A DNA stretch of 64,000 bases from Paracoccaceae bacterium (GTDB lineage Bacteria > Pseudomonadota > Alphaproteobacteria > Rhodobacterales > Rhodobacteraceae): positions 62,001-126,000 of the forward strand of contig JAMWZC010000001.1 in NCBI GenBank assembly GCA_024304985.1, given 5' to 3'. The notes beneath the pieces were generated by a model that ran no database searches, was not told the DNA's origin, and was given only the letters and a program-made list of their open reading frames with translations. The translations under genes and the position numbers were made by a program. Of this stretch, positions 28,132 to 37,493 are shown piece after piece. Each line of letters starts with the position of its first letter. Positions within the stretch are counted from its first letter, which is position 1.

Positions 28132-30648
28132 TCATCTATCTCCTTCGCCGCCGGGGTCATCCCCGGCATCATCCATCTCGACATCGCGGATCGTGTCGGA
28201 CGGTGGCGTGATTGTCTGTTCTGTCTGCGCAACGGCCGCAGGCCGCGATGGCGAACCCGTCTCGGGTTTCGCAGCCCCGCCCCCCTCGCGCAGCGCTTCG
28301 GGGTTGCGGATCCAGACGTCGCGCTGTGCGAAGGGAATCTCGATCCCCTCCTCGGCAAAGCGTTTGACGATCTGGTGGTTCATCTCGGATTTGACGGCCA
28401 TCATCCAGTTCACGTCGCGCAGAATCGCGCGGATCTCGAAATCCATCGAATCCGCGCCGAAGCCTTGGAACAGCACAGCGGGCGCGGGCTGCGCCAGCAC
28501 CATAGGATGCGCCTCGGCAATCTCGCGCAGGATGGCTTCGACACGGCGCGTGTCGCTGCCATAGGCGACGCCCACCGGCACGATCACCCGGCCTACCGTG
28601 TTGCCACGGGTGAAGTTGGTCACTGTGCCGCTGACCAGATCGGCGTTGGGCACGATCACATCGGTGCGGTCGAAGGTCTCGATCCGGGTCGAGCGGACGG
28701 AAATGTCCCGTACATAGCCTTGCTGGCCGCCCACCTCGATCCAGTCGCCCTCTGAAATGGGGCGTTCGATCAGCAGGATGATCCCCGAGACGAAGTTCGA
28801 CACGATGGTCTGAAGGCCAAAGCCGATCCCGACTGACAAGGCACCCGCCACGATGGCGATGGAGGACAGGTCGATCCCGGCGCTCGTGATCGCGACCAGT
28901 GCGGCGACGAAGATACCGACATAACCCAGCCCCACGACGATCGCGTTCTGTCCGCCCGGATCAATCTTGGTCTTGGGCAGAACCGAGGTGCGCAGCGCCC
29001 CCTGCACAAGTCGCGTCAGCGCATAGCCGAAGGTGAAGATCAGGACGAAGGCCAGAAAATCCGTCGGCGAAATTCGCGTGCCGCCCAGCGAGAACCCCTC
29101 GCGGAAGCGCGCCCAGATCTCGGTCAGATCCGCCACACGCGCGCCCCAGATCAGCGCAAGGAAGGGCAGCGCGGCCAGGGTCAGCAGAAAACCGATCAGG
29201 ACCGGGATCAGCGCATCGGCCTGCCCGTCGGGCGAATGGGTCACCAGCGCATAGATGTCGCTGACCAGCTTTTGCAGCAGCAATACCGCGCTCAGCAGGG
29301 CAAGCATCAGCACGAAAGGATAGATCAGCGCATTGGCTGCCGCCGTGAACCCGATGGCCGCCGCAACAGGTGCCACGACCGAGACCAGCATCGCCCCACG
29401 CGACAGCACCCGCACCACGCGGTTGCGATAGCCGACATCGCCGCCCTCTTCCGCATGGGTGGTCATCTGACCGGTCAGGAACTGGCCCAGACGGAACAGG
29501 ACCAGCGCGGTCATCACGATGATGGGGAAGCTCAGCACGACAACGGTCTCGTCGCTGAAATCGCCAACCTCGCTCAGCAGGCCGATCACGCCCTGCAACA
29601 CCATCAGCACGGCCAGCAGCGTGGTATAGGAGCGCGCCTCGCCCCGGCGTTCGGGCTGCACCGCCAAGGGCGGGGCGGACATGCGCGCCGGGAACAACCG
29701 CCCCGCCAGCCAGCGCGCGCCCAGCAGCGTGGCCCCCCAGATCGGCAGGGCACTGACGATCTCCGACCCTTTCAACCCGATCAGACCGGTCGCGAAAAGC
29801 GCCTCGGTCAGAACGAACAGACCGACCAGAGGCAACGCCACCTGCGTCAACGAGACCAGAAAGCCCCAGACATCCTTGCCACTGTTCCAGCGATCATAAA
29901 GCCGCACGCCAAGCCGCGTGGCCCAGCGTCGCCCGCGCATGATCAGCACAAGACCGACAGCGGTCAGCAGCAGGATGACCGGCAGATCCTTCGTCGTCGC
30001 CTCCCGTTGCGAGGGGTTGGCCCATGCCTCGGACACTTCGGCGACCAGTTCGGTGACGGTGGCACCCAGTTCGCGCAGGCCACGCCCCCACAGGACCGGG
30101 TTCAACGGGCTTGGCCCAAGAGTCAGAAGTGCGTCGGTCTGCCGCTCCCGAATGATCCTGTCGATCTCCGAAATGATCCCATTGGCGCGGGTAAAGGCTT
30201 CCTCGGCCGCCAGAACCGGGGCCTGCAAACGGGCCAGCTGACCGTTCAGTTCGGCGCGGCGGGCAGCGATTTCCTCGGATTCATTGCCGCTTTCCGGCAC
30301 CGGCCCCAAGGCTTCGATCTGCGTGCGCAGCGTCGCGATCCGAGAGCTGTTGGTGGATTGCGCCGCCAGCAGGGATTCCCGCCAGCCGACGATCTCGGCG
30401 CGCAATTCCTCCAGCGCCACATTCGAGGCGCGGCCCCGTTCGATGGACTCCTCGGCCCGTTCGGCCGTGATCTGCCAAGCGGCATAATCCGGGCCTGCCG
30501 CCTCTTGCGTCTCGGACGGGGCGGATTGCTGCGCGACCACGGCTTGCGGCGCAGGCCACAGCACCACGGCCAGAGACGCCACAAGCAAAACCGCCAGAGC
30601 GCGCCGCAGCACGGCAATCCCCGCGCCTGTCACCGCCCTCGCGATCAT
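28132..30648 (-). CDS. Mechanosensitive ion channel family protein (DUF3772 + MscS)
   Basis: This 838-residue channel of the large MscS/MscK type has an N-terminal signal-like segment, a periplasmic coiled region (about 50-190, DUF3772-like), roughly ten membrane segments and the MscS core near residues 580-790. The pore helix region reads IVAGALSVGIGFGLQTIVSN, and the beta domain has RPISEGDWIEVGGQQGYV. It is expected to release solutes on hypo-osmotic shock. Its start overlaps the cysK stop by 4 bases (ATGA). Confidence 0.92.
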   Translation of the reverse strand: MIARAVTGAGIAVLRRALAVLLVASLAVVLWPAPQAVVAQQSAPSETQEAAGPDYAAWQITAERAEESIERGRASNVALEELRAEIVGWRESLLAAQSTNSSRIATLRTQIEALGPVPESGNESEEIAARRAELNGQLARLQAPVLAAEEAFTRANGIISEIDRIIRERQTDALLTLGPSPLNPVLWGRGLRELGATVTELVAEVSEAWANPSQREATTKDLPVILLLTAVGLVLIMRGRRWATRLGVRLYDRWNSGKDVWGFLVSLTQVALPLVGLFVLTEALFATGLIGLKGSEIVSALPIWGATLLGARWLAGRLFPARMSAPPLAVQPERRGEARSYTTLLAVLMVLQGVIGLLSEVGDFSDETVVVLSFPIIVMTALVLFRLGQFLTGQMTTHAEEGGDVGYRNRVVRVLSRGAMLVSVVAPVAAAIGFTAAANALIYPFVLMLALLSAVLLLQKLVSDIYALVTHSPDGQADALIPVLIGFLLTLAALPFLALIWGARVADLTEIWARFREGFSLGGTRISPTDFLAFVLIFTFGYALTRLVQGALRTSVLPKTKIDPGGQNAIVVGLGYVGIFVAALVAITSAGIDLSSIAIVAGALSVGIGFGLQTIVSNFVSGIILLIERPISEGDWIEVGGQQGYVRDISVRSTRIETFDRTDVIVPNADLVSGTVTNFTRGNTVGRVIVPVGVAYGSDTRRVEAILREIAEAHPMVLAQPAPAVLFQGFGADSMDFEIRAILRDVNWMMAVKSEMNHQIVKRFAEEGIEIPFAQRDVWIRNPEALREGGGAAKPETGSPSRPAAVAQTEQTITPPSDTIRDVEMDDAGDDPGGEGDR

Positions 30649-31679
30649 GCCTCGTCGAATACGGACGGCACCGCGCGTCCGGCCTCCGTCAGCCAGCCGG
30701 GAACAGGCAGGCGCTTTTCACGCAGGAATTCAGGGTTGAAGATCTTGGACTGATAGCGCGTGCCATAGTCGCACAGGATCGTCACGATCCTGTGTCCCGG
30801 CCCCATCTCGCGCGCCATGCGGATGGCCCCGGCAATGTTCACGCCGGTCGAGCCGCCCATGCACAGCCCTTCATGCGCCAGCAGGTCAAAGACGATGGGC
30901 AAGGCTTCGGCATCCGGGATGTTATAGCTGAAATCGGGGGTGAACCCTTCCAGATTGGCGGTGATCCGCCCCTGCCCGATCCCTTCGGTGATCGAGTCGC
31001 CCGAGGATTTCAGCTCGCCTGTGGTGTAATAGGAATGGAGCGCGGCCCCGTCGGGATCCGCCAGTCCGATCTTGACGCCCTTGGGCTGCAAGGCCATGCC
31101 CACCCCGGCCAGCGTGCCGCCCGACCCCACCGCGCAGATGAACCCGTCCACCTTGCCGCCGGTCTGTTCCCAGATCTCCGGCCCGGTGGTTTCGATATGG
31201 GCCTGCCGGTTGGCGGTATTGTCGAACTGGTTGGCCCAGATCACCCCGTTCGGATCGGTTTTGGCCAAAGCCTCGGCCAGTCGGCCGGAATAGCGCACAT
31301 AGTTGTTGGGGTTCCTGTAGGGGGCCGCCGGCACTTCGACCAGTTGCGCGCCCGCCAGACGGATCATGTCCTTCTTTTCCTGACTCTGCGTCTCGGGGAT
31401 CACGATGACGGTCTTGAACCCCATCGAGGCGCCCACCAGCGCCAGACCGATGCCCGTATTGCCCGCCGTGCCCTCGACAATCGTGCCGCCGGGCTTGAGC
31501 AAGCCGCGCGCCACGGCGTCACGGATGATGAACAGCGCGGCCCGGTCCTTGACCGATTGGCCGGGATTCATGAACTCGGCCTTGCCCAGAATCTCGCATC
31601 CCGTCGCTTCACTCGCGGCCTTCAGCCGGATCAGGGGCGTATGTCCCACTGCCTCGGCCAGATCATGTGCTATCCGCAT
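30645..31679 (-). CDS. cysK: Cysteine synthase A
   Basis: This PLP enzyme makes cysteine from O-acetylserine and sulfide. The 344-residue protein has the PLP lysine at position 44 (NPGQSVKDRAALF), the phosphate loop VEGTAGNTGIG and the C-terminal GGSTGVN. It belongs to the longer CysK subgroup. In Rhodobacter sphaeroides a cysK next to trgAB was reported to contribute to tellurite resistance, and the same order trgA-trgB-cysK is found here. A 137-base gap separates it from trgB, enough for its own promoter. Confidence 0.92.
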   Translation of the reverse strand: MRIAHDLAEAVGHTPLIRLKAASEATGCEILGKAEFMNPGQSVKDRAALFIIRDAVARGLLKPGGTIVEGTAGNTGIGLALVGASMGFKTVIVIPETQSQEKKDMIRLAGAQLVEVPAAPYRNPNNYVRYSGRLAEALAKTDPNGVIWANQFDNTANRQAHIETTGPEIWEQTGGKVDGFICAVGSGGTLAGVGMALQPKGVKIGLADPDGAALHSYYTTGELKSSGDSITEGIGQGRITANLEGFTPDFSYNIPDAEALPIVFDLLAHEGLCMGGSTGVNIAGAIRMAREMGPGHRIVTILCDYGTRYQSKIFNPEFLREKRLPVPGWLTEAGRAVPSVFDEA

Positions 31680-31816
31680 CGCCTGTCTCCCGCTCGTCAG
31701 ATCGTCAGATCGTTGGGGCCACTGCCCGTTCCTGACATCTAGTAGGCATCCAGAGCCCGGAACTCAAGGTGCGGCGCGCAGGCACGGGGCCGCAGCACGG
31801 CGCGCCTCGCGGTTTT

Positions 31817-32965
31817 TCAGGGGAAGCGCGCCGCGCCGCGCAGCCGTTCCCGGTGCCGCGCCAGCCAGTGTCCCGCAAGGATCAGCGGCCCCACTGTCAG
31901 CACATCACGGTCCAGCAAGTCCTGAAACTGCGCCCAGGGCAGGACATGGCTGCGGATGTCCTCATCCTCGGATGCCACACCGCCCGTGCCCTCGATGCGA
32001 TCCGGCAGATCGCACAGTCCCACGAAGATGTGAAAATACTCGGATGTAGAGCCGGGCGAGGGATAGTTGCCGCTCACCCGCTCCAGCCGATGCAGCACCA
32101 GCCCCGCCTCTTCGACGGCCTCGCGATGCGCGGCCTCTTCGGGTGTCTCGCCCGGATCGACACGACCTGCAACGGGTTCCAGCGGCCAGGGCGCATGATC
32201 CCCGCGCGCCCAGGGCCCGGCGCGGAACTGTTCGATCACCAGCACCCGGTCGCGGGCTGCATCATAGGGCAGCAGGATGGCCGCATCCGAGGCGACGAAT
32301 ACCGCCCGCTTCACCACAGGACTTTGCAAGCCGTCAAAGCGGCGAAAGCGCAGGTGATGCTCCTCGACCGCGAAGAAATCCACATAGGGCCGCGCCACAG
32401 CCTGCTCGGTCACATCCGCGCGGCTGAACCCGCTTCCGGGCAGGGCCGGATCACGTGACACCCCGGCCCGCATCGCCGCCATGCGCGAGGCGGCGCGCGC
32501 ATGGATCATCGGATAGATCCGCGCAATCTCCTCGGGGCTGCGCTGGCCGAAGAATGTCATCATCTCGGCGGCCGCCGCGACATTGATCTCACCCCATTTC
32601 GCCTGCCAGTCCGCAAGGTCAAACACCGCGCCGGGGTGCCACAGATCCGCGTCGGGAAACCAGACCTGCGCCGCGATGGTGCCATGTCCCGTCTCGACCT
32701 CAACCGGGGCCAGATGATAGCCAAAGCCCCCTTCATAGAAATTCAGACGTGCCATATCCATGGCATCCAGACCGGTCAGCAGAAGACCCGCGGCTGTTGC
32801 GCCGGCTTCTCTCACCAGCAATGGAAAGGCCTGCCCCTCGGCCCAGCGGGCCTGATATCCATGGATCATGGCCTCTTGGCGCTGCGCCGCAGGCAAGGTG
32901 GCCCCGATCACTTCCTCCAGCAGCGGCAGATGCCGCAACGTGCCATAAACGAAAAGGGGTTCCAT
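31817..32965 (-). CDS. trgB: TrgB-like tellurite resistance protein: gamma-glutamylcyclotransferase-like domain fused to NUDIX hydrolase
   Basis: This 382-residue protein has two domains. Residues 1-150 look like a gamma-glutamylcyclotransferase/AIG2 fold (LFVYGTLRHLPLLEEVIG, then FYEGGFGYHLAPVEV). Residues about 190-375 are a NUDIX hydrolase of the ADP-ribose pyrophosphatase type, with the box GRVDPGETPEEAAHREAVEE followed by AGL. The start at ATG 32963-32965 follows trgA by 5 bases; a TTG at 32980 overlaps trgA. The gene order matches the trgAB-cysK locus known from R. sphaeroides. The chemical role in tellurite resistance is not established. Confidence 0.87.
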   Translation of the reverse strand: MEPLFVYGTLRHLPLLEEVIGATLPAAQRQEAMIHGYQARWAEGQAFPLLVREAGATAAGLLLTGLDAMDMARLNFYEGGFGYHLAPVEVETGHGTIAAQVWFPDADLWHPGAVFDLADWQAKWGEINVAAAAEMMTFFGQRSPEEIARIYPMIHARAASRMAAMRAGVSRDPALPGSGFSRADVTEQAVARPYVDFFAVEEHHLRFRRFDGLQSPVVKRAVFVASDAAILLPYDAARDRVLVIEQFRAGPWARGDHAPWPLEPVAGRVDPGETPEEAAHREAVEEAGLVLHRLERVSGNYPSPGSTSEYFHIFVGLCDLPDRIEGTGGVASEDEDIRSHVLPWAQFQDLLDRDVLTVGPLILAGHWLARHRERLRGAARFP

Positions 32966-32970
32966 TGCGT

Positions 32971-33411
32971 TCAGCGCCAATGCCCGGACGCAATTTCCGC
33001 CAGCATGGCTGCGATGACACCGCCCACGAACAAGGTGCCAAGAACCGGCGCGGTCGCGATCGTCATCGCGTATTCGGTGGCTATTCGGAACAGGTCGCCC
33101 AAGGCTTCGACCGGGCCGTCATAGCGTCGCCGCAACGACAGGCGCAACATCTCGTAACCAGCCTGCGAGAACAGACCCCAGAAGATCAGCGCGGCCGCGC
33201 CTGTCAGGCCATTGCTGATCGCCGCCGACATCCCGCGCCCGATGCGTGTGCCGATCACGATCCAGCCCACCATCGCACCCAGACCGGCATTGATGAACGA
33301 AAACCAGCCGAACTGCGTGCCCTCCGGCATCAGAGGCTTGATCAGTTCCGAGGCGGCAAACCCCACGATGGCCAACAGAAGGGCGGCGACCAATCGGGGG
33401 GCTGTGAACAT
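32971..33411 (-). CDS. trgA: TrgA family membrane protein
   Basis: This small inner-membrane protein of 146 residues has about four hydrophobic segments: LVAALLLAIVGFAASELI, NAGLGAMVGWIVIG, LTGAAALIFWGLF, and a C-terminal one ending in MLAEIASGHW. It matches the TrgA family of R. sphaeroides in size, topology and position before trgB. The ATG directly abuts the cfa stop codon and trgB begins 5 bases after its stop, so cfa-trgA-trgB is one translational unit. Confidence 0.86.
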   Translation of the reverse strand: MFTAPRLVAALLLAIVGFAASELIKPLMPEGTQFGWFSFINAGLGAMVGWIVIGTRIGRGMSAAISNGLTGAAALIFWGLFSQAGYEMLRLSLRRRYDGPVEALGDLFRIATEYAMTIATAPVLGTLFVGGVIAAMLAEIASGHWR

Positions 33412-34620
33412 CTATGCAGGCCTTGTCACTGTGATCTGTGTCACGTCGCAATTTCCGCTATGGAAGGTCGCGGCGCAAGAGGTCAGGTAATAATTCCACA
33501 TCCGGCGGAACCTGTCATCAAAGCCCAGATCGGCGACCTGCTCCCATTTCTCGTTGAACGTGTCATACCAGCGGCGCAGGGTCTGGCTGTAGCTTTCGCC
33601 GAATTCGATCGAGCGCGAGAAGGTCAGACCCGCACGTTCGACCTCGCGTCTGAGCACGGCAGGCGACGGCAGCATGCCGCCCGGAAAGATGTATTTCTGG
33701 ATGAAATCCACACCGTTGCGATACAGTTCAAAGCGGTGATCCTGCACCGTGATGATCTGCAAGGTCGCGCATTTGCCCGGACGCAGACGTTCGCGCAGCG
33801 TGTCGAAATAGACGGGCCAGTATTTCTCGCCCACCGCCTCGAACATCTCGATGCTGGCGATGCCGTCATAGACCCCCTTTTCGTCGCGGTAATCCTGCAA
33901 CTTGAACTCGACCATATCGGAAAGTCCCGCTTTTTCAATGCGGTCTACGGCATAGTTGAACTGCTCTTTCGAGATGGTCAGACAGGTGACCCGCAGCCCG
34001 CGTTCCTTGGCGGCATATTCCGCGAACCCGCCCCAGCCGCAGCCGATCTCCAGCACGTGATCGCCCGCCTTGGCCCCCATCTGATCAACCATCGAGGCAT
34101 ATTTCGCGATCTGTGCCTTTTCCAGACTCTCCTGCCCGCTTTCAAAAAGCGCGCTGGAATAGGTCATCGTATCATCCAGCCACAGACCATAGAAATCATT
34201 GCCCAGATCATAATGATAGCTGATGTTCTTGCGGGCCTGCTTCTTGGTGTTCGACCGCAGGAAATGCCGCAGCCGTTCAAAGGCGCGGACAAAGACCATG
34301 CCGGGATAGCCGTCAAAGATCGCATCGTTATCCGCATGGATCAGGTCCATGAAGGCCATCAGATCCGGCGTGCTCCACCATCCATCCAGATAGGCTTCGC
34401 TGAACCCCAGATCGCCCTCGCGGATCAGACGGGCAAAGCAATCGGGATTGTGGATATGCAGCTCGGCCACCGGACCGGGGTTCTTGCCCTCGGCGCGGAA
34501 GATCCGACCATCGGGCAGGACAATATCCAACCGCCCGTTGGTCAGGCGTTGCGCCACCGCAAAGCCGCGCGCGAAATAGCGCGGCAGGTTGGTCTGGTTG
34601 TCTGTACTCGTCAGGATCAT
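33412..34620 (-). CDS. cfa: Cyclopropane-fatty-acyl-phospholipid synthase family protein
   Basis: This SAM-dependent enzyme methylenates unsaturated acyl chains in membrane lipids. The 402-residue product has the family's N-terminal lipid-binding region, NISYHYDLGNDFYGLWLD, the SAM motif HVLEIGCGWGGFAEYAA, and SIEMFEAVGEKYWP. I choose the ATG at 34618-34620, which has GGAG six bases upstream; an ATG at 34632 is possible. In R. sphaeroides, cfaA and a photolyase gene belong to the RpoE-ChrR singlet-oxygen regulon, and here cfa directly follows phrB. The 82-base gap contains GCGGGC-GT-GCCCGC and a TATAAG sequence, a possible promoter. Confidence 0.92.
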   Translation of the reverse strand: MILTSTDNQTNLPRYFARGFAVAQRLTNGRLDIVLPDGRIFRAEGKNPGPVAELHIHNPDCFARLIREGDLGFSEAYLDGWWSTPDLMAFMDLIHADNDAIFDGYPGMVFVRAFERLRHFLRSNTKKQARKNISYHYDLGNDFYGLWLDDTMTYSSALFESGQESLEKAQIAKYASMVDQMGAKAGDHVLEIGCGWGGFAEYAAKERGLRVTCLTISKEQFNYAVDRIEKAGLSDMVEFKLQDYRDEKGVYDGIASIEMFEAVGEKYWPVYFDTLRERLRPGKCATLQIITVQDHRFELYRNGVDFIQKYIFPGGMLPSPAVLRREVERAGLTFSRSIEFGESYSQTLRRWYDTFNEKWEQVADLGFDDRFRRMWNYYLTSCAATFHSGNCDVTQITVTRPA

Positions 34621-34702
34621 CCGCGTCTCCATATGGCGGTTCGTCTTCTTATACACGCGGGCACGCCCGCTCAAGTTTCGGTTCACACTCGGACAAAATT
34701 AC

Positions 34703-36124
34703 CTAGAACCCGCGGTTCTCATAGGCAGCAAGAGCAACCTTGCGTCCCGCATCCGCCGCCACGACGGGTGCGGGATAAAGATCATGCGGCGCAAGGGCCC
34801 AATGCCGCGGAATGGCGCGGAAATAGGACAACGCCGTGTCCGATGGCGATCTGCGCCCCTCGGCGATCCATTGGGCCACATATTCACCCTTTTTGTCGAA
34901 TTTGTCGAGTTGCGTCACAGGGTTGAACACGCGGAAGTAAGGGGCCGCATCCGGCCCCGACCCTGCCGCCCATTGCCAGCCCATCGCGTTCGAGGCCGGG
35001 TCCCAGTCGATCAGACAGTCCTCGAACCACTGCAAGCCGATCTTCCAATGCGTCAGCAAATGCTTGGTCAGGTAAGAGGCCACGATCATCCGCCCCCGGT
35101 TATGCATCCGCCCCGTCACATACATCTCGCGCATGGCAGCATCGACGAAGGGTATCCCCGTCCGCCCCTGTTTCCACGCCACGACATGGGGATGATCCGC
35201 ATTCGTGTTCCACGGAAAGGCATCCCAATCGGGTTTCCAGTTCCCGCTCAGGATATGCGGGGTGTGATACATCAGGTGATAGGCGAACTCGCGCCAGACC
35301 AACTCTTTCAGAAAGGTCTCCGCCCCCTGTTTGCCTTCCGCCAGCGCGCGCTGGCCCGCATGCCAGCACTGATGCGGGCTGATCTCGCCCAAGGCAAGGT
35401 TCTCGGACAGAAGCGAGGTGCCCGCCACATGCGGCTGATCGCGCGTCATGTCATAGCGCGCCACCCATGTGTCGATGAATTCCGCCAACCGGTCCTGCGC
35501 CGCCTGCTCGCCCAGACGCACATGCGGGCGCACCACATCCGCGCCCCGGTTCATGGCCGCGCCCATCGCCCAGTCCGACAGCGCCTCCGACGCGGGCCAT
35601 GTCGCCGGAGCGGGGATCTTGGCAGGTGCGGCCAGAGGCATATCCACCTCGCGCCCCCGCACCGCGTTCCACATTGGGGTATAGACCTTGTAATACCCAC
35701 CCGTCTTGGTCTCGACCGTCCAGGGCTCGAACATCAGATGACCGCCAAACGACCGCGCGTCGATCCCCTCGGCCTTCAGCGCCTCTTTCACGGCGGCATC
35801 GCGCTCCTGCGCCTGAGGGTCATAAAGACGGGTCCAGAACACGGCCCGCGCGCCGGTGTCCCGTATCAGGTCGCGCAACGTGTCAAGCGCCGCACCACGC
35901 CGCAGGATCAGGCGACTGCCTTTGTCCCGCAGCGCCCGGTCCAGCGCCTCCAGCCCCAGCCCCAAACGCCACTTGGGCGCAGCGCCCAGCCCGGACACGC
36001 TCTCGTCATGGATGAACACCGGGATAACCGGCCCACTCCGCGCCACCGCCGCCGCCAAGGCGGGGTGATCGCTCAGCCGCAGGTCACGGCGAAGCCAAAG
36101 AAGAACGGGAGGGGAGTCCGACAC
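34703..36124 (-). CDS. phrB: Deoxyribodipyrimidine photolyase
   Basis: This light-driven enzyme repairs UV-induced cyclobutane pyrimidine dimers. The 473-residue protein has the N-terminal antenna domain (LLWLRRDLRLSDHPALA) and a C-terminal FAD domain. In the FAD domain ELVWREFAYHLMY, GRMHNRGRMIVASYLTKHLL and DWDPASNAMGWQWAAGSG are typical of class I photolyases. Length is normal. It lies 54 bases after the class V aminotransferase gene and 82 bases before cfa. Confidence 0.95.
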   Translation of the reverse strand: MSDSPPVLLWLRRDLRLSDHPALAAAVARSGPVIPVFIHDESVSGLGAAPKWRLGLGLEALDRALRDKGSRLILRRGAALDTLRDLIRDTGARAVFWTRLYDPQAQERDAAVKEALKAEGIDARSFGGHLMFEPWTVETKTGGYYKVYTPMWNAVRGREVDMPLAAPAKIPAPATWPASEALSDWAMGAAMNRGADVVRPHVRLGEQAAQDRLAEFIDTWVARYDMTRDQPHVAGTSLLSENLALGEISPHQCWHAGQRALAEGKQGAETFLKELVWREFAYHLMYHTPHILSGNWKPDWDAFPWNTNADHPHVVAWKQGRTGIPFVDAAMREMYVTGRMHNRGRMIVASYLTKHLLTHWKIGLQWFEDCLIDWDPASNAMGWQWAAGSGPDAAPYFRVFNPVTQLDKFDKKGEYVAQWIAEGRRSPSDTALSYFRAIPRHWALAPHDLYPAPVVAADAGRKVALAAYENRGF

Positions 36125-36178
36125 GGCTGCTGCCTTGTTATTGCTTTGATAACGATACGGGCCAGCGCGCTGATCGGA

Positions 36179-37411
36179 TTAAAGAATCTCGTCCAGCGCC
36201 GTCATCAGGCGATCCATGTCGGCCTGATCGGTGTAATGCACGAAACTCAGCCGCAGCACCCCCTTGCCCAGATCAACGCCCATCCCCTGCAAGGCGCGTC
36301 CCGCATAGAAATCGCCGCCCCCCGCCATCACGCCCAGCGGGGCCAGCTTCTCGGCCAGTTCGCGCCCCTGATGTCGCGTCTCGATCGCCACCGTAGGCGC
36401 ACGGTCCTCGGCCCGGCGCGGCCCCAGCACCCGGACCGAGTTCTTGGCCCCCAGATGATCCAGCAGCGGTTGCAGCAGCCGCACCTCGTGGCCGCGCATC
36501 AGGTCATGCACCCCCGTCGCGCGCTGCGCCGGGCTGCCTGTCAGCCCATGATGGTCGGCCAGCGCGTCGATGTAATCGGCCATGCCCGCGCAGGCGGCAA
36601 TCTGCGCGTGATCAGGACCGGCCGGCGTGAACCGCTTGTAGAGCGTCTCGCCGTTGAACACATGCCCCTGATTGGGCAACTGGCTCCCCAGCGCGCGGCG
36701 GATCACCATGATCCCCTGATGCGGCCCATAGGTCTTGTAGGCCGAGAACAGATAGATATCCGGCCCCATCAGCCCCACATCGGGAAAGCCATGCGGCGCA
36801 TAGCTGACGCCATCCACGCAGACAAAGGCCCCCGCAGCATGGGCCATGGCCGTGATCTCGACCACCGGATTGATCTCGCCCACCACGTTGGAACAATGCG
36901 GAAAACAGACCAGCCGCACAGTCTCGTCCAGAAGCGGCTCCAAATCCTCGGGGTTCAGATGCCCGGTCTCGGGATCATGGCGCCATTCGCGGATCTCGAT
37001 GCCATCCGCCGCCAGACGCCGCCACGGGCCGGAATTCGCCTCATGATCCTGATTTGTGACGATGATCGCCTCGCCCGGCTTCATCCATTGGCGAAACGCC
37101 TGCGCCAGAACATAGGTATTGGCCGTGGTGGATGGACCAAAGGACAGCTCATCCCCTTCGACCCCCAGCATCGCGGACAAGCGCCGCCGCGCCTCGTCCA
37201 TCTCTTCGCCCCCCAGACGGCTCGCGCCATAAGGGCCGTAAGGCTGCACCTTGCGCTCGGTATAGAACCGCGTCAGCCGGTCGATCACCGCGCCGCAGGT
37301 GTAAGAGCCACCAGCATTCTCGAAGAAACTCTGCCCTGTCAGGCTGTCCACGGCAAAGGCCGGAAACTGCCCACGCACGAAATCCACATCCAGCAGCATT
37401 TTGTCCCCCAT
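36179..37411 (-). CDS. Class V aminotransferase, cysteine-desulfurase-like
   Basis: This is a PLP enzyme of about 410 residues. The PLP lysine is in LFSAYKTYGPHQGIM, and the aromatic-stacking histidine in TNQDHEANSGPW. It resembles the cysteine desulfurase-like subfamily, but the usual catalytic cysteine near the C-terminus is absent; the corresponding region reads GGGDFYAGRALQGMG. I therefore do not call it a desulfurase. Starts at 37411 (MGDKM) and 37399 (MLLDV, preceded by GGGGGAC) are both reasonable. It is 82 bases downstream of acuI. Confidence 0.82.
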   Translation of the reverse strand: MGDKMLLDVDFVRGQFPAFAVDSLTGQSFFENAGGSYTCGAVIDRLTRFYTERKVQPYGPYGASRLGGEEMDEARRRLSAMLGVEGDELSFGPSTTANTYVLAQAFRQWMKPGEAIIVTNQDHEANSGPWRRLAADGIEIREWRHDPETGHLNPEDLEPLLDETVRLVCFPHCSNVVGEINPVVEITAMAHAAGAFVCVDGVSYAPHGFPDVGLMGPDIYLFSAYKTYGPHQGIMVIRRALGSQLPNQGHVFNGETLYKRFTPAGPDHAQIAACAGMADYIDALADHHGLTGSPAQRATGVHDLMRGHEVRLLQPLLDHLGAKNSVRVLGPRRAEDRAPTVAIETRHQGRELAEKLAPLGVMAGGGDFYAGRALQGMGVDLGKGVLRLSFVHYTDQADMDRLMTALDEIL

Positions 37412-37493
37412 TGGTTCTTTTGCGTGCAGACTGCGGCCCGCGCCGCCCCGCGTCAAGCTGACGGGACGGCGCGATGGTAGAATTGCCGTAAGG

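Noticed and set aside
34589-37480. Open frame of 963 codons on the plus strand
   Set aside because: It is antisense to cfa, phrB and the class V aminotransferase, all with clear motifs; GC-rich codon bias keeps the opposite frame open. The product is His/Arg/Pro-rich with no domain.
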